Shown here: in pieces, positions 26,269 to 34,504 of the stretch
Position numbering within the stretch: position 1 is the first letter of the stretch
Layout of the letters: each line of letters starts with the position of its first letter
Source of the DNA: Oceanicaulis sp.
GTDB taxonomy: Bacteria > Pseudomonadota > Alphaproteobacteria > Caulobacterales > Maricaulaceae
NCBI GenBank assembly: GCA_040112665.1
Contig: CP157796.1
Span: 1,947,501-2,011,500 of the forward strand
Direction of reading: 5' to 3'
Length of the DNA: 64,000 nt
Program-made: the position numbers and the translations under genes
Notes under the pieces: generated by a model
Databases searched by the model: none
What the model was told of the DNA's origin: nothing
The model's input: only the letters and a program-made list of their open reading frames with translations

Positions 26269-27029
26269 GCGAGGACGACCGCGATCCGATCGGCGAGGCG
26301 ATCCGCGCCCTGCGCGAACAGGCCGAAGCCCGGCCCGCCGGAGACGACGGCCCGCCGGGCGTGCGCCTGGCGATCGACAACGACGCCGAGCTGGTGCGCA
26401 TGGCCGAGGCGCTGCTCTTCGCCGCGACCGAGCCGCTCGACATCGACACGCTGCGCACGCGCCTGCCCGAGGACGCCGACGTGCGCGCCGTGCTCGCCGC
26501 GCTGAAGGCGAAGTACGAGCATGCCGGCGTGAACCTCGTCGAGACAGGCGGGCGCTGGGCGTTCCGCACCGCGCCTGATCTCGCAGGCCTTCTGAAGACC
26601 GAGCAGGAAGAACCGCGCAAGCTGTCGCAGGCCGCGCTCGAGACCCTCGCCATCATCGCCTATCACCAGCCGGTCACCCGCGCGGAGATCGAGGAGATCC
26701 GGGGCGTGGCCGTCTCCAAGGGCACGCTCGATCAGTTGCTCGAGATGAAATGGATCCGCATGCGCGGCCGGCGGCGCAGTCCCGGCCGGCCGGTGACCTA
26801 CGGCACCAGCGACGCCTTCCTGGATTATTTCGGCCTGGCCGGGGTGTCCGACCTGCCCGGCGTCTCCGACCTCAAGGCGGCGGGGCTGTTGTCCAATCGT
26901 CTGCCGCCGGACTTCGCGGTCCCCAGCCCCGGCGCGATCCCGGGCCAGGAAGAAGACCTCTTCTCCGAGGAGGAGGCCGCCCAGTTCCATGTCGACTTCC
27001 TGGAAGGCGAAGACCCCGACGAAGACTGA
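26265..27029 (+). CDS. scpB: Segregation and condensation protein B
   Basis: 254 aa. Two winged-helix domains; the segment AALETLAIIAYHQPVTRAE and the following IRGVAVSKGTLDQLLE are the hallmark of ScpB. The acidic C-terminal tail is variable in the family. The start overlaps the scpA stop, so the pair is translationally coupled. Confidence 0.95.
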   Translation: MSEDDRDPIGEAIRALREQAEARPAGDDGPPGVRLAIDNDAELVRMAEALLFAATEPLDIDTLRTRLPEDADVRAVLAALKAKYEHAGVNLVETGGRWAFRTAPDLAGLLKTEQEEPRKLSQAALETLAIIAYHQPVTRAEIEEIRGVAVSKGTLDQLLEMKWIRMRGRRRSPGRPVTYGTSDAFLDYFGLAGVSDLPGVSDLKAAGLLSNRLPPDFAVPSPGAIPGQEEDLFSEEEAAQFHVDFLEGEDPDED

Positions 27030-27100
27030 TGTTCGCCTGAGGGGGGGGGAATCGTATAGCATTTCGCCCCGGGCGGGCGAGCGCCTTGCTCTGCGCGCCG

Positions 27101-27122
27101 ACTTATTGTATGTACAAAAAGT
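27101..27122. promoter_or_regulatory. Palindromic operator of brnTA
   Basis: acttattgta and tacaaaaagt flank a central tg; nine of ten positions are symmetric. It lies 7 bases before brnT. BrnA-type antitoxins repress their own operon by binding inverted repeats in the promoter, so this is the likely site. The AT-rich core probably also contains the -10 box. Confidence 0.7.
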
Positions 27123-27129
27123 CGGGTCG

Positions 27130-27420
27130 ATGCCGATCTACGAATGGGACGAAGCCAAGCGGGCGCAGAATCTCGCAAAGCACAAGGTCGATTTCTCGGC
27201 CGTACGAGGCATGGACTGGCGGCAAGCGATTTCCGACCCGCAGTTTCGGGAGGGTGAAACCCGTTTCATCACCGTCGGGCCGATCGGTGATCGGCTGCAT
27301 TGCCTCATCTGGACGTGGCGGGACGAGAATGTTCGCGTGATTTCGCTGCGCAAAGCGAATTCGAGAGAGGAGCGCGCCTATGACATCGCGACCCAGGAAA
27401 CTGATCAGCCCGACCCCTGA
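27130..27420 (+). CDS. brnT: BrnT family toxin
   Basis: 96 aa from ATG 27130. The start MPIYEWDEAKRAQNLAKHKV is the classic BrnT/DUF497 opening, followed by the strand-rich core typical of this RelE-like ribonuclease fold (RFITVGPIGDR, VRVISLRKAN, REERAYD). Growth-inhibiting RNase neutralised by BrnA. Overlaps brnA by 41 bases. Confidence 0.93.
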   Translation: MPIYEWDEAKRAQNLAKHKVDFSAVRGMDWRQAISDPQFREGETRFITVGPIGDRLHCLIWTWRDENVRVISLRKANSREERAYDIATQETDQPDP

Positions 27421-27655
27421 AGAGGACGAGGAGATCAATCGCGGCATCGCGCTCGATCCCGACACGCGTGAAATGACGCTCGAAGACATGCGTCGCGGCT
27501 TTCGTGGCCGCCCGCCTCTGCCGCCGTTTCAGAAGAAGGTGCGCGTGCAGATCCGGCTCGATCCCGAGGTGGTCGAGGAGGCCAAGCGCCGGGCGCCGGA
27601 GGGCTACACCACCTTCATCAACGCCACCCTGCGCGAGGCGTTCGGCCTGGACTGA
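27380..27655 (+). CDS. brnA: BrnA family antitoxin
   Basis: 91 aa, ATG 27380 with gaggag upstream. The C-terminal ribbon-helix-helix part (VRVQIRLDPEVVEEAKR, TTFINATLREAF) is the DNA-binding domain; the N-terminal half contacts the toxin. Downstream of the toxin, the usual BrnTA order. Apparently intact, so the module is likely functional. Confidence 0.93.
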   Translation: MTSRPRKLISPTPEEDEEINRGIALDPDTREMTLEDMRRGFRGRPPLPPFQKKVRVQIRLDPEVVEEAKRRAPEGYTTFINATLREAFGLD

Positions 27656-27769
27656 GCGCGGCGGCTCTGCGCAAGGCGGGCGAGCCCGATGGATTATCGG
27701 GGCGCGATCGCTTACATGTGGGGCGCACGTTACGGCTCCGCGCGCCGCGCGGTCTACGGGAGAGGCGAC

Positions 27770-28015
27770 ATGGGTCCGCATTGGACAGGCATTCTCATCG
27801 TGGCGATCCTGCTGCTCGTCCTGTTCGGCGGGCGGGGGAAGATCTCCGCGCTGATGGGCGACATGGCCAAGGGCGTCACCGCCTTCCGCAAGGGCCTCAA
27901 GGACGACGAGGCCGACGAAGGCGACAAGGACAAGGACGCCCGGCGCGAGGCGCTGGGGTCTGACGCGACATCCGAGCCGCAGGCGCGCCGCGAGGACGAG
28001 CGCGCCGGGAGCTAG
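27770..28015 (+). CDS. tatA: Sec-independent translocase subunit TatA
   Basis: 81 aa from ATG 27770. A short N-terminal membrane helix (residues ~6-19), the FGG hinge and an amphipathic helix ([20 protein letters not shown]), then an acidic tail. Forms the channel part of the twin-arginine pathway. Followed 3 bases later by tatB. Confidence 0.93.
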   Translation: MGPHWTGILIVAILLLVLFGGRGKISALMGDMAKGVTAFRKGLKDDEADEGDKDKDARREALGSDATSEPQARREDERAGS

Positions 28016-28018
28016 GCG

Positions 28019-28498
28019 ATGAACCCGGGCATCGGCGCGCCGGAACTTCTGGTCATCGCGATCATCGCGCTGGTCGTGGTCGGTCCCAAGGACCTGCCGC
28101 TGATGGTGCGCCGTGTGGGCCGGTTCGTGGGCAAGATGCGCGGGCTTGCGCGCGAGTTTCAGAGAAGCTTCGACGAGCTGGGCCGCGAGGCCGAACTCGC
28201 CGAGATGAAGCGCGAGATCGAACAGCTCAAGCGCAACAACCCGATGGGCGAAATTCGCCGCGAGTTCGAGGCCGCCGAATCCGAAACCCGCGCCGCCGCC
28301 GAGGACCGGCCTCATCCCCGGGTCAAAAAAGACGCGCCGCTGAAGGGCGAGCCGCTGAAATTCGGCCCCGCCGCCGAGGCCGGCGACGCAGCGTCAGCGC
28401 CGCCGCAGGCCAAGGCCGAACCCGCCGCCGACACGCCCGATCTCGACCAGCTTTCGGGCTCGATCGAAGACCCTGAACCCACCAAGAAGACCGGCTGA
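28019..28498 (+). CDS. tatB: Sec-independent translocase subunit TatB
   Basis: 159 aa. N-terminal membrane helix (PELLVIAIIALVVVGPKDLP) with the Glu in its first turn, an amphipathic helix (LMVRRVGRFVGKMRGLARE) and a charged C-terminal tail. Works with TatC to recognise twin-arginine signal peptides. Two bases separate it from tatC. Confidence 0.93.
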   Translation: MNPGIGAPELLVIAIIALVVVGPKDLPLMVRRVGRFVGKMRGLAREFQRSFDELGREAELAEMKREIEQLKRNNPMGEIRREFEAAESETRAAAEDRPHPRVKKDAPLKGEPLKFGPAAEAGDAASAPPQAKAEPAADTPDLDQLSGSIEDPEPTKKTG

Positions 28499-28500
28499 CC

Positions 28501-29298
28501 ATGGCTGAAGGCGTGGACGAGGAAGACGAGGTCGAGGCCTCGCGCGCGCCGCTGATGGCCCATCTGGAGGAGTTGCGCACGCGGCTCGTCTGGTCGCTGG
28601 CCGCCATCGCGGTCGGGTTCGCGATCTGCTTCGTCTACGCCGAGTGGATCTACAACGTGCTGCTGGTCCCGTTCGAGGACGCGGCCCGGCAGGTGCGCGG
28701 CGAGGATCTCGAGCTGCAGCTCATCTTCACCGCCCCGCTCGAATTCTTCTTCGTCAAACTCAAGCTCGCTTTGTTCGGCGCGATCGCGCTGGCCTTCCCG
28801 GTGATCGCCTATCAGGTCTGGGCCTTCGTCCGGCCCGGCCTTTACAAGAACGAGCGGCTGGCCTTCGCGCCCTTCCTTCTGGCGAGCCCGGCGCTGTTCG
28901 CCGCCGGCATGGCGTTCGTCTATTACGTGATCCTGCCCTTCGTGATGAGCTTCGCGCTGGGCCAGGAACAGCTCGGCGCGGACGGCCGCGCGCAGATCCA
29001 GCTGCTCACGCGGGTCAGCGAATATCTGAACCTCGTCACCACGCTGGCGCTCGCCTTCGGGATCAGCTTCCAGTTGCCCGTGCTGCTCTCGCTGCTGGGC
29101 AAGGCGGGGATCCTGACGAGCGGGGATCTGATCCGCTTCTGGAAGTTCGCGCTGGTCGGCATCGCCGCCTTCGCCGCCTTCGTCACCCCGCCCGATCCCA
29201 TCAGTCAGATCTTCCTGGGCGCGGCCATGTTCGGGCTTTACGGGATTTCGATCCTGGCCGTGAAGCTGGTCGAGCGGAAGGAAGAGCCCGAAGAGTGA
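28501..29298 (+). CDS. tatC: Sec-independent translocase subunit TatC
   Basis: 265 aa with six membrane segments. Conserved features: the start MAHLEELRTRL, the Glu-bearing loop FVRPGLYKNERL and FVTPPDPISQ. Binds the twin-arginine signal peptide. Last gene of the tatABC operon; a repeat-filled gap follows before serS. Confidence 0.95.
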   Translation: MAEGVDEEDEVEASRAPLMAHLEELRTRLVWSLAAIAVGFAICFVYAEWIYNVLLVPFEDAARQVRGEDLELQLIFTAPLEFFFVKLKLALFGAIALAFPVIAYQVWAFVRPGLYKNERLAFAPFLLASPALFAAGMAFVYYVILPFVMSFALGQEQLGADGRAQIQLLTRVSEYLNLVTTLALAFGISFQLPVLLSLLGKAGILTSGDLIRFWKFALVGIAAFAAFVTPPDPISQIFLGAAMFGLYGISILAVKLVERKEEPEE

Positions 29299-29309
29299 CG
29301 CCCGCCCCC

Positions 29310-29454
29310 ACTCCCTCCCCTTGATGGGGAGGGTGTCCGCCGGGCCGGCAGGCCCCGGAAGATCGTCGAGCGCCGAGACATGAAGGCGCTGGCGCTCCCC
29401 CACCCGACCCGGCGCTTCGCGCCGGCCCACCCTCCCCACAAAGGGAGAGTGAGT
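29310..29454. repeat. REPIN-like palindromic repeat, copy C (inverted)
   Basis: About 145 bases. Read on the minus strand it follows the plan of copies A and B (ggtgggccggcgcg, then gcgccagcg and tctcggcgctc). Ends actccctcccc and gggagagtgagt. Lies just after tatC. Confidence 0.8.
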
Positions 29455-29479
29455 AAGACGCTTCAGTATCGCCAACCGC

Positions 29480-29547
29480 AACTCCCTCCCCTTGATGGGG
29501 AGGGTCCGCCCGAAGGGCGGGGGTGGGGTGAGGATCGAAGAACGCCG
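29480..29547. repeat. Half unit of the same repeat family, copy D
   Basis: Contains only one arm: aactccctcccc ... gggtggggtgaggatcg. It is nearly the reverse complement of the half unit at 46113-46176. It ends 104 bases before serS. With copy C it accounts for most of the 353-base gap. Confidence 0.7.
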
Positions 29548-29651
29548 ACCCGTAACAGACGAGCATAAGAGAGCCTCCCCGGTTGCCGCGACCGGCGCGC
29601 CCGCGTATCACCGCGGGCGTGATCCGCCCCTGATTTTCGAGCCCTTCTCCC

Positions 29652-30923
29652 ATGCACGACATCCGCCTCATCCGTGACGAGCCGGCCGCCTTCGACGCGA
29701 CGATGCAAAAACGCGGTCTGGAGCCGCAGGCCCAGCGCCTGATCGATCTGGACGCCCGGCGCCGGGAGGCGACGACGAAGCTTCAGGAGGCCGAGACCCA
29801 GCGCAACGCGAAGTCCAAGGAGATCGGCAAGGCCAAGGCCCAGGGCGACGAGGACCTGTTCAACAGCCTGCGCGCCGAGGTCGAGCGGCTGAAAGCCGAG
29901 ATGGAGCGCCTGGCCGAGGAAGAACGCACCGCGACGGAAGTCCTGAACCAGCACCTCGCCGCTCTGCCCAACAGGCCGATGGACGACGTGCCCGAGGGCG
30001 AGGACGAGACCGGCAACGAGGAAGTCCGCGGCTGGGGCGAGCCGCGCGCGTTCGATTTCGACATCGCCGACCACGTCACCGTGGGCGAGCGCCTGGGGCT
30101 CGATTTCGAGCGCGCCGCGGCGATGTCGGGCGCGCGCTTTGCGGTGCTGCAAGGTCCGCTCGCCCGGCTCGAACGCGCGCTGGGACAGTTCATGCTGGAC
30201 GTGCAGACCGAAGAGCACGGCTATCGCGAGACTTCGGTGCCCTACATGGTGCGCGACGAGGCGGTGTTCGGAACCGGGCAGCTGCCGAAATTCTCCGAAG
30301 ATCTGTTCCGCACCACCGACGACCGCTGGCTCATCCCCACCGCGGAAGTCCCGCTCACAAACATGGTCCGCGACGCGATCCACGCCGAGGGCGACTTCCC
30401 GCTGCGCATGACCGCGCTGACTCCGTGCTTCCGCTCCGAAGCGGGCTCTGCGGGGCGCGACACGCGCGGGCTCATCCGCATGCACCAGTTTTTGAAGGTC
30501 GAGCTCGTCTCGATCACCACGCCCGAGCAGTCCGAGGACGAGCTCGAGCGCATGACCGGCTGCGCGGAAGAGATCCTGCGCCGGCTGGAGCTGCCCTACC
30601 GGGTGATGCTGCTGTGCGCGGGCGACATGGGGTTCGGCGCGCGCAAGACCTACGATCTCGAAGTCTGGATGCCCAGCCAGGACACCTATCGCGAGATCAG
30701 CTCGTGCTCGAATTGCGGGGACTTCCAGGCCCGGCGCATGAACGCGCGCTTCCGCCGCGAGGGCGAGAAAAAGCCCGACTTCCTGCACACGCTGAACGGT
30801 TCGGGCCTGGCGGTCGGCCGGGCGCTGGTGGCGATCCTTGAAAACCACCAGAACGCCGACGGCTCGGTGACGATACCTCAGGCGTTGCGGCCGTATATGG
30901 GCGGGGTTGAGAAGATCGGCTAG
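29652..30923 (+). CDS. serS: Seryl-tRNA synthetase
   Basis: 423 aa. N-terminal tRNA-binding coiled coil (~30-110), then the class II core: motif 2 ([18 protein letters not shown]), the serine-site region [17 protein letters not shown] and motif 3 ([17 protein letters not shown]). Charges tRNA-Ser and is required for selenocysteine tRNA if present. Complete. Confidence 0.97.
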   Translation: MHDIRLIRDEPAAFDATMQKRGLEPQAQRLIDLDARRREATTKLQEAETQRNAKSKEIGKAKAQGDEDLFNSLRAEVERLKAEMERLAEEERTATEVLNQHLAALPNRPMDDVPEGEDETGNEEVRGWGEPRAFDFDIADHVTVGERLGLDFERAAAMSGARFAVLQGPLARLERALGQFMLDVQTEEHGYRETSVPYMVRDEAVFGTGQLPKFSEDLFRTTDDRWLIPTAEVPLTNMVRDAIHAEGDFPLRMTALTPCFRSEAGSAGRDTRGLIRMHQFLKVELVSITTPEQSEDELERMTGCAEEILRRLELPYRVMLLCAGDMGFGARKTYDLEVWMPSQDTYREISSCSNCGDFQARRMNARFRREGEKKPDFLHTLNGSGLAVGRALVAILENHQNADGSVTIPQALRPYMGGVEKIG

Positions 30924-30935
30924 CGCGGGCGCGAT

Positions 30936-31066
30936 GTCCTCCCCCGCTTGCGGGGGAGGTGTCTTCCCGGCCTCTAGCCGGGAAGACGGAGGGGGCGGCG
31001 CAGCCCCGACGACGGCGCAGCCCCCCTCGGCCCTTCGGGCCACTCCCCCCGCACGCGGGGGGAGAC
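30936..31066. repeat. Palindromic repeat of a second family, copy G
   Basis: About 131 bases with terminal hairpins cctcccccgcttgcggggg and ctccccccgcacgcgggg, and an inner hairpin cttcccggcctctagccggg. It fills the gap between serS and surE. Related in plan (two hairpins facing each other) but not in sequence to the A/B family. Confidence 0.75.
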
Positions 31067-31088
31067 ACCGCGACATCGGGATACAGCG

Positions 31089-31871
31089 ATGAAAAACCCC
31101 CGCATCCTCATCACCAATGACGACGGCGTTCACGCGCCGGGGCTCGAAGCGCTCGAGGACATCGCCGCCTCGGTGTCCAACGACGTCTGGGTGGTCGCGC
31201 CCAGCGACGAGCAGTCGGGGATGAGCCGGGCGCTGACGCTGAACGCGCCTCTGAGAGTGAGCCGGTTCGGGGAGAAGCGCTTCGCGGTGTCGGGCACGCC
31301 GACCGACTGCGTGCACATGGCGGTGCACGGCCTGATCGAGGGGGCTGCGCCCGATCTGGTGCTGTCGGGGGTGAATTCCGGGCAGAACATCGCCGAGGAC
31401 GTGACGTTCTCCGGGACGGTGGCCGGCGCCATGCAGGGCACGCAGCTGGGGATCCCCTCGATCGCCTTCTCGCAGGCCTACGGCTTCGAGGGGCGGGCGA
31501 AGATCCGCTGGGAGACCGCGCGGGCTCACGGCCCGGCCGTGCTGAAAAAGCTGCTGGAGACGCCCTGGAGCGAGAACACGCTGATGAACGTGAACTTCCC
31601 CGATCGCGCGCCTGACGACGTCGCCGGCCTCGAGGTGACCGTGCAGGGCGTGCGCGACCAGACGATCCTGCGCGCCGAAAAGCGCACCGATCTCAGGGGC
31701 CGGGACTATTACTGGCTGGGCTTCACCGGCAAGAAGTCCGACCCCGCCGTCGGCACCGATCTCAGGGCGATCTATGACGGGCGGATCTCGATCACCCCGC
31801 TGCATCTCGATCTCACCCGGCACGACGCGCGCGAGCGTCTGAAAGACGCGTTCAGGGATTTCAGGCCGTGA
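31089..31871 (+). CDS. surE: 5'-nucleotidase SurE
   Basis: 260 aa. The metal site opens the protein: [12 protein letters not shown]. Further family segments are [10 protein letters not shown] and SGVNSGQN. Dephosphorylates nucleoside monophosphates and short polyphosphates. Its stop overlaps the pcm start by 4 bases. Confidence 0.95.
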   Translation: MKNPRILITNDDGVHAPGLEALEDIAASVSNDVWVVAPSDEQSGMSRALTLNAPLRVSRFGEKRFAVSGTPTDCVHMAVHGLIEGAAPDLVLSGVNSGQNIAEDVTFSGTVAGAMQGTQLGIPSIAFSQAYGFEGRAKIRWETARAHGPAVLKKLLETPWSENTLMNVNFPDRAPDDVAGLEVTVQGVRDQTILRAEKRTDLRGRDYYWLGFTGKKSDPAVGTDLRAIYDGRISITPLHLDLTRHDARERLKDAFRDFRP

Positions 31872-32509
31872 CCGCAGACACCCGCGTCATTCAGCTGGTC
31901 ATGGCGCTCAGGACCGCCGGGATCTCCGACAAGGCGGTCCTGGGCGCGATCGAGCGCACGCCGCGCGACCTGTTCGTGCCCGAGAGCTTCGCCGATCAGG
32001 CCTATCAGAACCGGCCGCTGCCGATCGATTGCGGCCAGACGATCTCACAGCCCTTCGTGGTCGCCGCGATGACCCAGGCGCTGAAGCTCGACGACCGGTG
32101 CAAGGTGCTCGAGATCGGCACCGGCTCGGGCTATCAGGCCGCCGTGCTCGCAAGGCTCGCACGCCGGGTCTACACCGTGGAGCGCTACCGGACGCTGGCC
32201 AAGGAGGCGGAGGCGCGCTTCGCCCGGCTCAGGCTCACCAACATCGTGCCGCGCATCGGCGACGGCGCGAAGGGCTGGCCCGAACAGGCGCCGTTCGACC
32301 GGATCATCGTCACCGCAGCCGCGAGCGAGCGGCCCGACGCGCTGCTCGCCCAGCTCAAGCCTGGCGGGATCATGGTCGCGCCGGTCCAGAACGGTCAGGT
32401 CCAGACCCTGATGCGCTATGTCGCCGATGAGGCGGGAGACGCCAGCGAAGAAGCGCTGTTCGACGTGCGCTTCGTCCCGCTTGTTCCCGGCGCGGCGAAA
32501 ACCTTGTAA
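31868..32509 (+). CDS. pcm: Protein-L-isoaspartate O-methyltransferase
   Basis: 213 aa from a GTG start. SAM-binding motif [15 protein letters not shown], preceded by the family segment [14 protein letters not shown]. Methylates isoaspartyl residues so damaged proteins can be repaired. Overlap with surE indicates co-translation; the surE-pcm pair is conserved across proteobacteria. Confidence 0.94.
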   Translation: MTADTRVIQLVMALRTAGISDKAVLGAIERTPRDLFVPESFADQAYQNRPLPIDCGQTISQPFVVAAMTQALKLDDRCKVLEIGTGSGYQAAVLARLARRVYTVERYRTLAKEAEARFARLRLTNIVPRIGDGAKGWPEQAPFDRIIVTAAASERPDALLAQLKPGGIMVAPVQNGQVQTLMRYVADEAGDASEEALFDVRFVPLVPGAAKTL

Positions 32510-32625
32510 GTTAAAGAGATCGGGCGGGGGCGCCGCACCGGAACCCGACCGGTTCTGGCGGTGTTGGTGCTGTAGTTGTGAGCTATGCCGGATCGTTCGG
32601 TCCGGCAAACCAGAAGGAGCGCGAC

Positions 32626-33024
32626 ATGCTTCGCAAGATCTCCATCCTCTCCGCCGCCCTTTTCTTTCTGTCCGCCTGCGCCGCAGGCATGGACGCCGAG
32701 ATGACGCCCGCCGCCGCCGAGCGGCTTGCCGCCTTCACCATGACCGGCGAAGCGGACAACTGTCTGAGCCTGCGCCGGATCGACGACATCACTCCGCTCG
32801 ACGACCGCTTCTGGCTCGTCGAGACGACGTCAGGCGCGTTCTATCTCAACGAGGTCAGCGCGGGCTGCAACGGCGCAGCGTCGGGCTTCACCTTCCTTCA
32901 GTACGACACGCCGACCGGTCAGCTCTGCGACGGCGAGATTGTCCGGGTGTACGACAATAACGCCGACATCCTGCGCGGCTCGTGCGCGCTGGGCGAGTAC
33001 CAGCGCCTCGTTCCGAACCGCTGA
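32626..33024 (+). CDS. DUF6491-type lipoprotein
   Basis: 132 aa from ATG 32626 with agaaggag upstream. Signal peptide with lipobox LSAC (Cys18). The mature part contains CLSLRRIDDI, DRFWLVET and GEIVRVYDN, a pattern of small alphaproteobacterial lipoproteins with three further cysteines likely forming disulfides. Function unknown. It lies between pcm and the nlpD-like gene. Confidence 0.8.
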   Translation: MLRKISILSAALFFLSACAAGMDAEMTPAAAERLAAFTMTGEADNCLSLRRIDDITPLDDRFWLVETTSGAFYLNEVSAGCNGAASGFTFLQYDTPTGQLCDGEIVRVYDNNADILRGSCALGEYQRLVPNR

Positions 33025-33032
33025 TCTCACGG

Positions 33033-33048
33033 TCAACGCGCGGTTAAC
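33033..33048 (+). promoter_or_regulatory. CtrA-like site upstream of the nlpD-like gene
   Basis: tcaa-N7-ttaac, one mismatch from the CtrA consensus TTAA-N7-TTAAC. It ends 54 bases before the ATG at 33102. A single such match can occur by chance; support comes from the similar sites at 56389 and 60619. Confidence 0.35.
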
Positions 33049-33101
33049 GCTCGCGGGGCGATGATGGTGTGTGAACGTCCATCCGTCCCGCGAGGCCGCC
33101 C

Positions 33102-34019
33102 GTGATACGCGCGCGTTTCCTTGTCTCTTCGCTGTGCGCCGCTCTGGCGCTGAGCGCGTGCGCCTCCGGCCCGCGCGAGCCTGCGCCCGTGGTGCGCGGC
33201 GCCGGCGTCGAGCCGTCGTGCCAGGGCGGGGTGACGGTGCAGCGCGGCGACACGCTCTACTCGATCGCCCGGGCCTGCGGGACGAGCGTCGAGGACATGG
33301 CGCGCGCGAACGGCCTCAGAGCGCCTTACGACATCAGCCCGGGCCAGCGGCTGACCACGCCGCGCCCGCCGGTCTACACGGTGCGCCGGGGCGACAATCT
33401 CTATCGTGTCGCGCTCGCCCACGACATGACGGTCGAGGAGGTGGCGCGGCTGAACGGCCTGCGCGCGCCCTACACCATCTATCCCGGACAGGAGATCGTG
33501 GTGCGCGGCGAGCCGCGCGCCTATGCCCGTACCGACGACACGCCGCCTCCTGACACCCGTCCAGCACCGGGCCCGAGGCCCACGCCGCGCCCCGCGCCGC
33601 AGCCTGCGCCCCAGCCCGCCCCGGTCACCCAGGTCGCTTTCCAGTGGCCGGTGGACGGTGCGGTGGTCGGCCGGTTCCGGCAGGACGGCGAGCGGCTGGA
33701 CGGCATCCGCATCGCCGCGCGCGTCGGCCAGCCCGTACACGCCGCTGCGGACGGCGAGGTGGTCTATGCGAACAACGAGATTCCCGATTACGGCCAGCTC
33801 GTCCTGATCAAGCATTCCGACCGGCTGGTCACCGCCTACGGGCTCAATTCGCGGCTGCGCGTGCAGCAGGGCCAGACCGTGCGCGCGGGCGATCACATCG
33901 CCGACGCCGGCGTGGCGCGGGCGGACGGCGAGGGCGTTCTGCATTTCGAGATCCGGCGCGGGGTGACGCCCATCGATCCGCTGACGCTGCTGCCGCGGCG
34001 TTCCGGTGCGGATTCGTGA
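33102..34019 (+). CDS. NlpD-like lipoprotein: two LysM domains and a degenerate LytM (M23) domain
   Basis: 305 aa. Lipobox LSAC (Cys20), LysM repeats at ~44-88 and ~92-136 (VQRGDTLYSIARACGT; VRRGDNLYRVALAHDM), a Pro-rich linker and a LytM domain from ~180. The zinc ligands are replaced (RLDGIRIAA for HxxxD; VLHFEIR keeps only one His), the pattern of NlpD/EnvC, which activate amidases during division instead of cutting peptidoglycan. The order surE-pcm-nlpD matches E. coli. Confidence 0.9.
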   Translation: MIRARFLVSSLCAALALSACASGPREPAPVVRGAGVEPSCQGGVTVQRGDTLYSIARACGTSVEDMARANGLRAPYDISPGQRLTTPRPPVYTVRRGDNLYRVALAHDMTVEEVARLNGLRAPYTIYPGQEIVVRGEPRAYARTDDTPPPDTRPAPGPRPTPRPAPQPAPQPAPVTQVAFQWPVDGAVVGRFRQDGERLDGIRIAARVGQPVHAAADGEVVYANNEIPDYGQLVLIKHSDRLVTAYGLNSRLRVQQGQTVRAGDHIADAGVARADGEGVLHFEIRRGVTPIDPLTLLPRRSGADS

Positions 34020-34096
34020 CCTACCTGCACTTGTTGCAACGGCGCCGCGCCCCGATATAGTCGCGCGACTCATCAACCGGGATCGACGGAGCCGAC

Positions 34097-34453
34097 ATGT
34101 TTTCTGGGACCGAGAGCGTTTTCATCGCCGCCGCGGGCGGCGGCGGGCTGGGCTACATGCTCATTCAGCTCGCGCCGTTTCTGCTGATCTTCGTGGTCTT
34201 CTACTTCCTGCTGATCCGTCCCCAGCAGCAGCGCATGAAGAAGCATCGCGAGATGATCGACAGCCTGCGCCGCGGTGACGAAGTGGTCACCCAGGGCGGC
34301 GTGATCGGCAAGGTCACCAAGGTCACCGATACTGAAGCCACGGTCGAGATCGCCGAGGGCGTGCGGGTGAAGGTCGTCAAGCCGACCATCACCGAAGTGC
34401 GCACCCGGACCGAACCGGCCAACGACAAGTCCGAACCCAAGGACGGCCAGTAG
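34097..34453 (+). CDS. yajC: Preprotein translocase subunit YajC
   Basis: 118 aa. One membrane segment (~24-41; FLLIFVVFYFLLIRPQQQR) followed by a beta-rich cytosolic domain (GDEVVTQGGVIGKVTKV). Partner of SecDF in protein export. First gene of the yajC-secD-secF set. Confidence 0.95.
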   Translation: MFSGTESVFIAAAGGGGLGYMLIQLAPFLLIFVVFYFLLIRPQQQRMKKHREMIDSLRRGDEVVTQGGVIGKVTKVTDTEATVEIAEGVRVKVVKPTITEVRTRTEPANDKSEPKDGQ

Positions 34454-34504
34454 GAGCGCGGGCCCGGCGGTTTCAGTCGGGCCGGTTCTTCGGGCCGAGG
34501 TCAC

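Noticed and set aside
29463-31823. A 786-aa minus-strand frame across serS and surE
   Set aside because: Same reason: shadow of strongly biased + strand genes, no recognisable domain, and it runs through a palindromic repeat.
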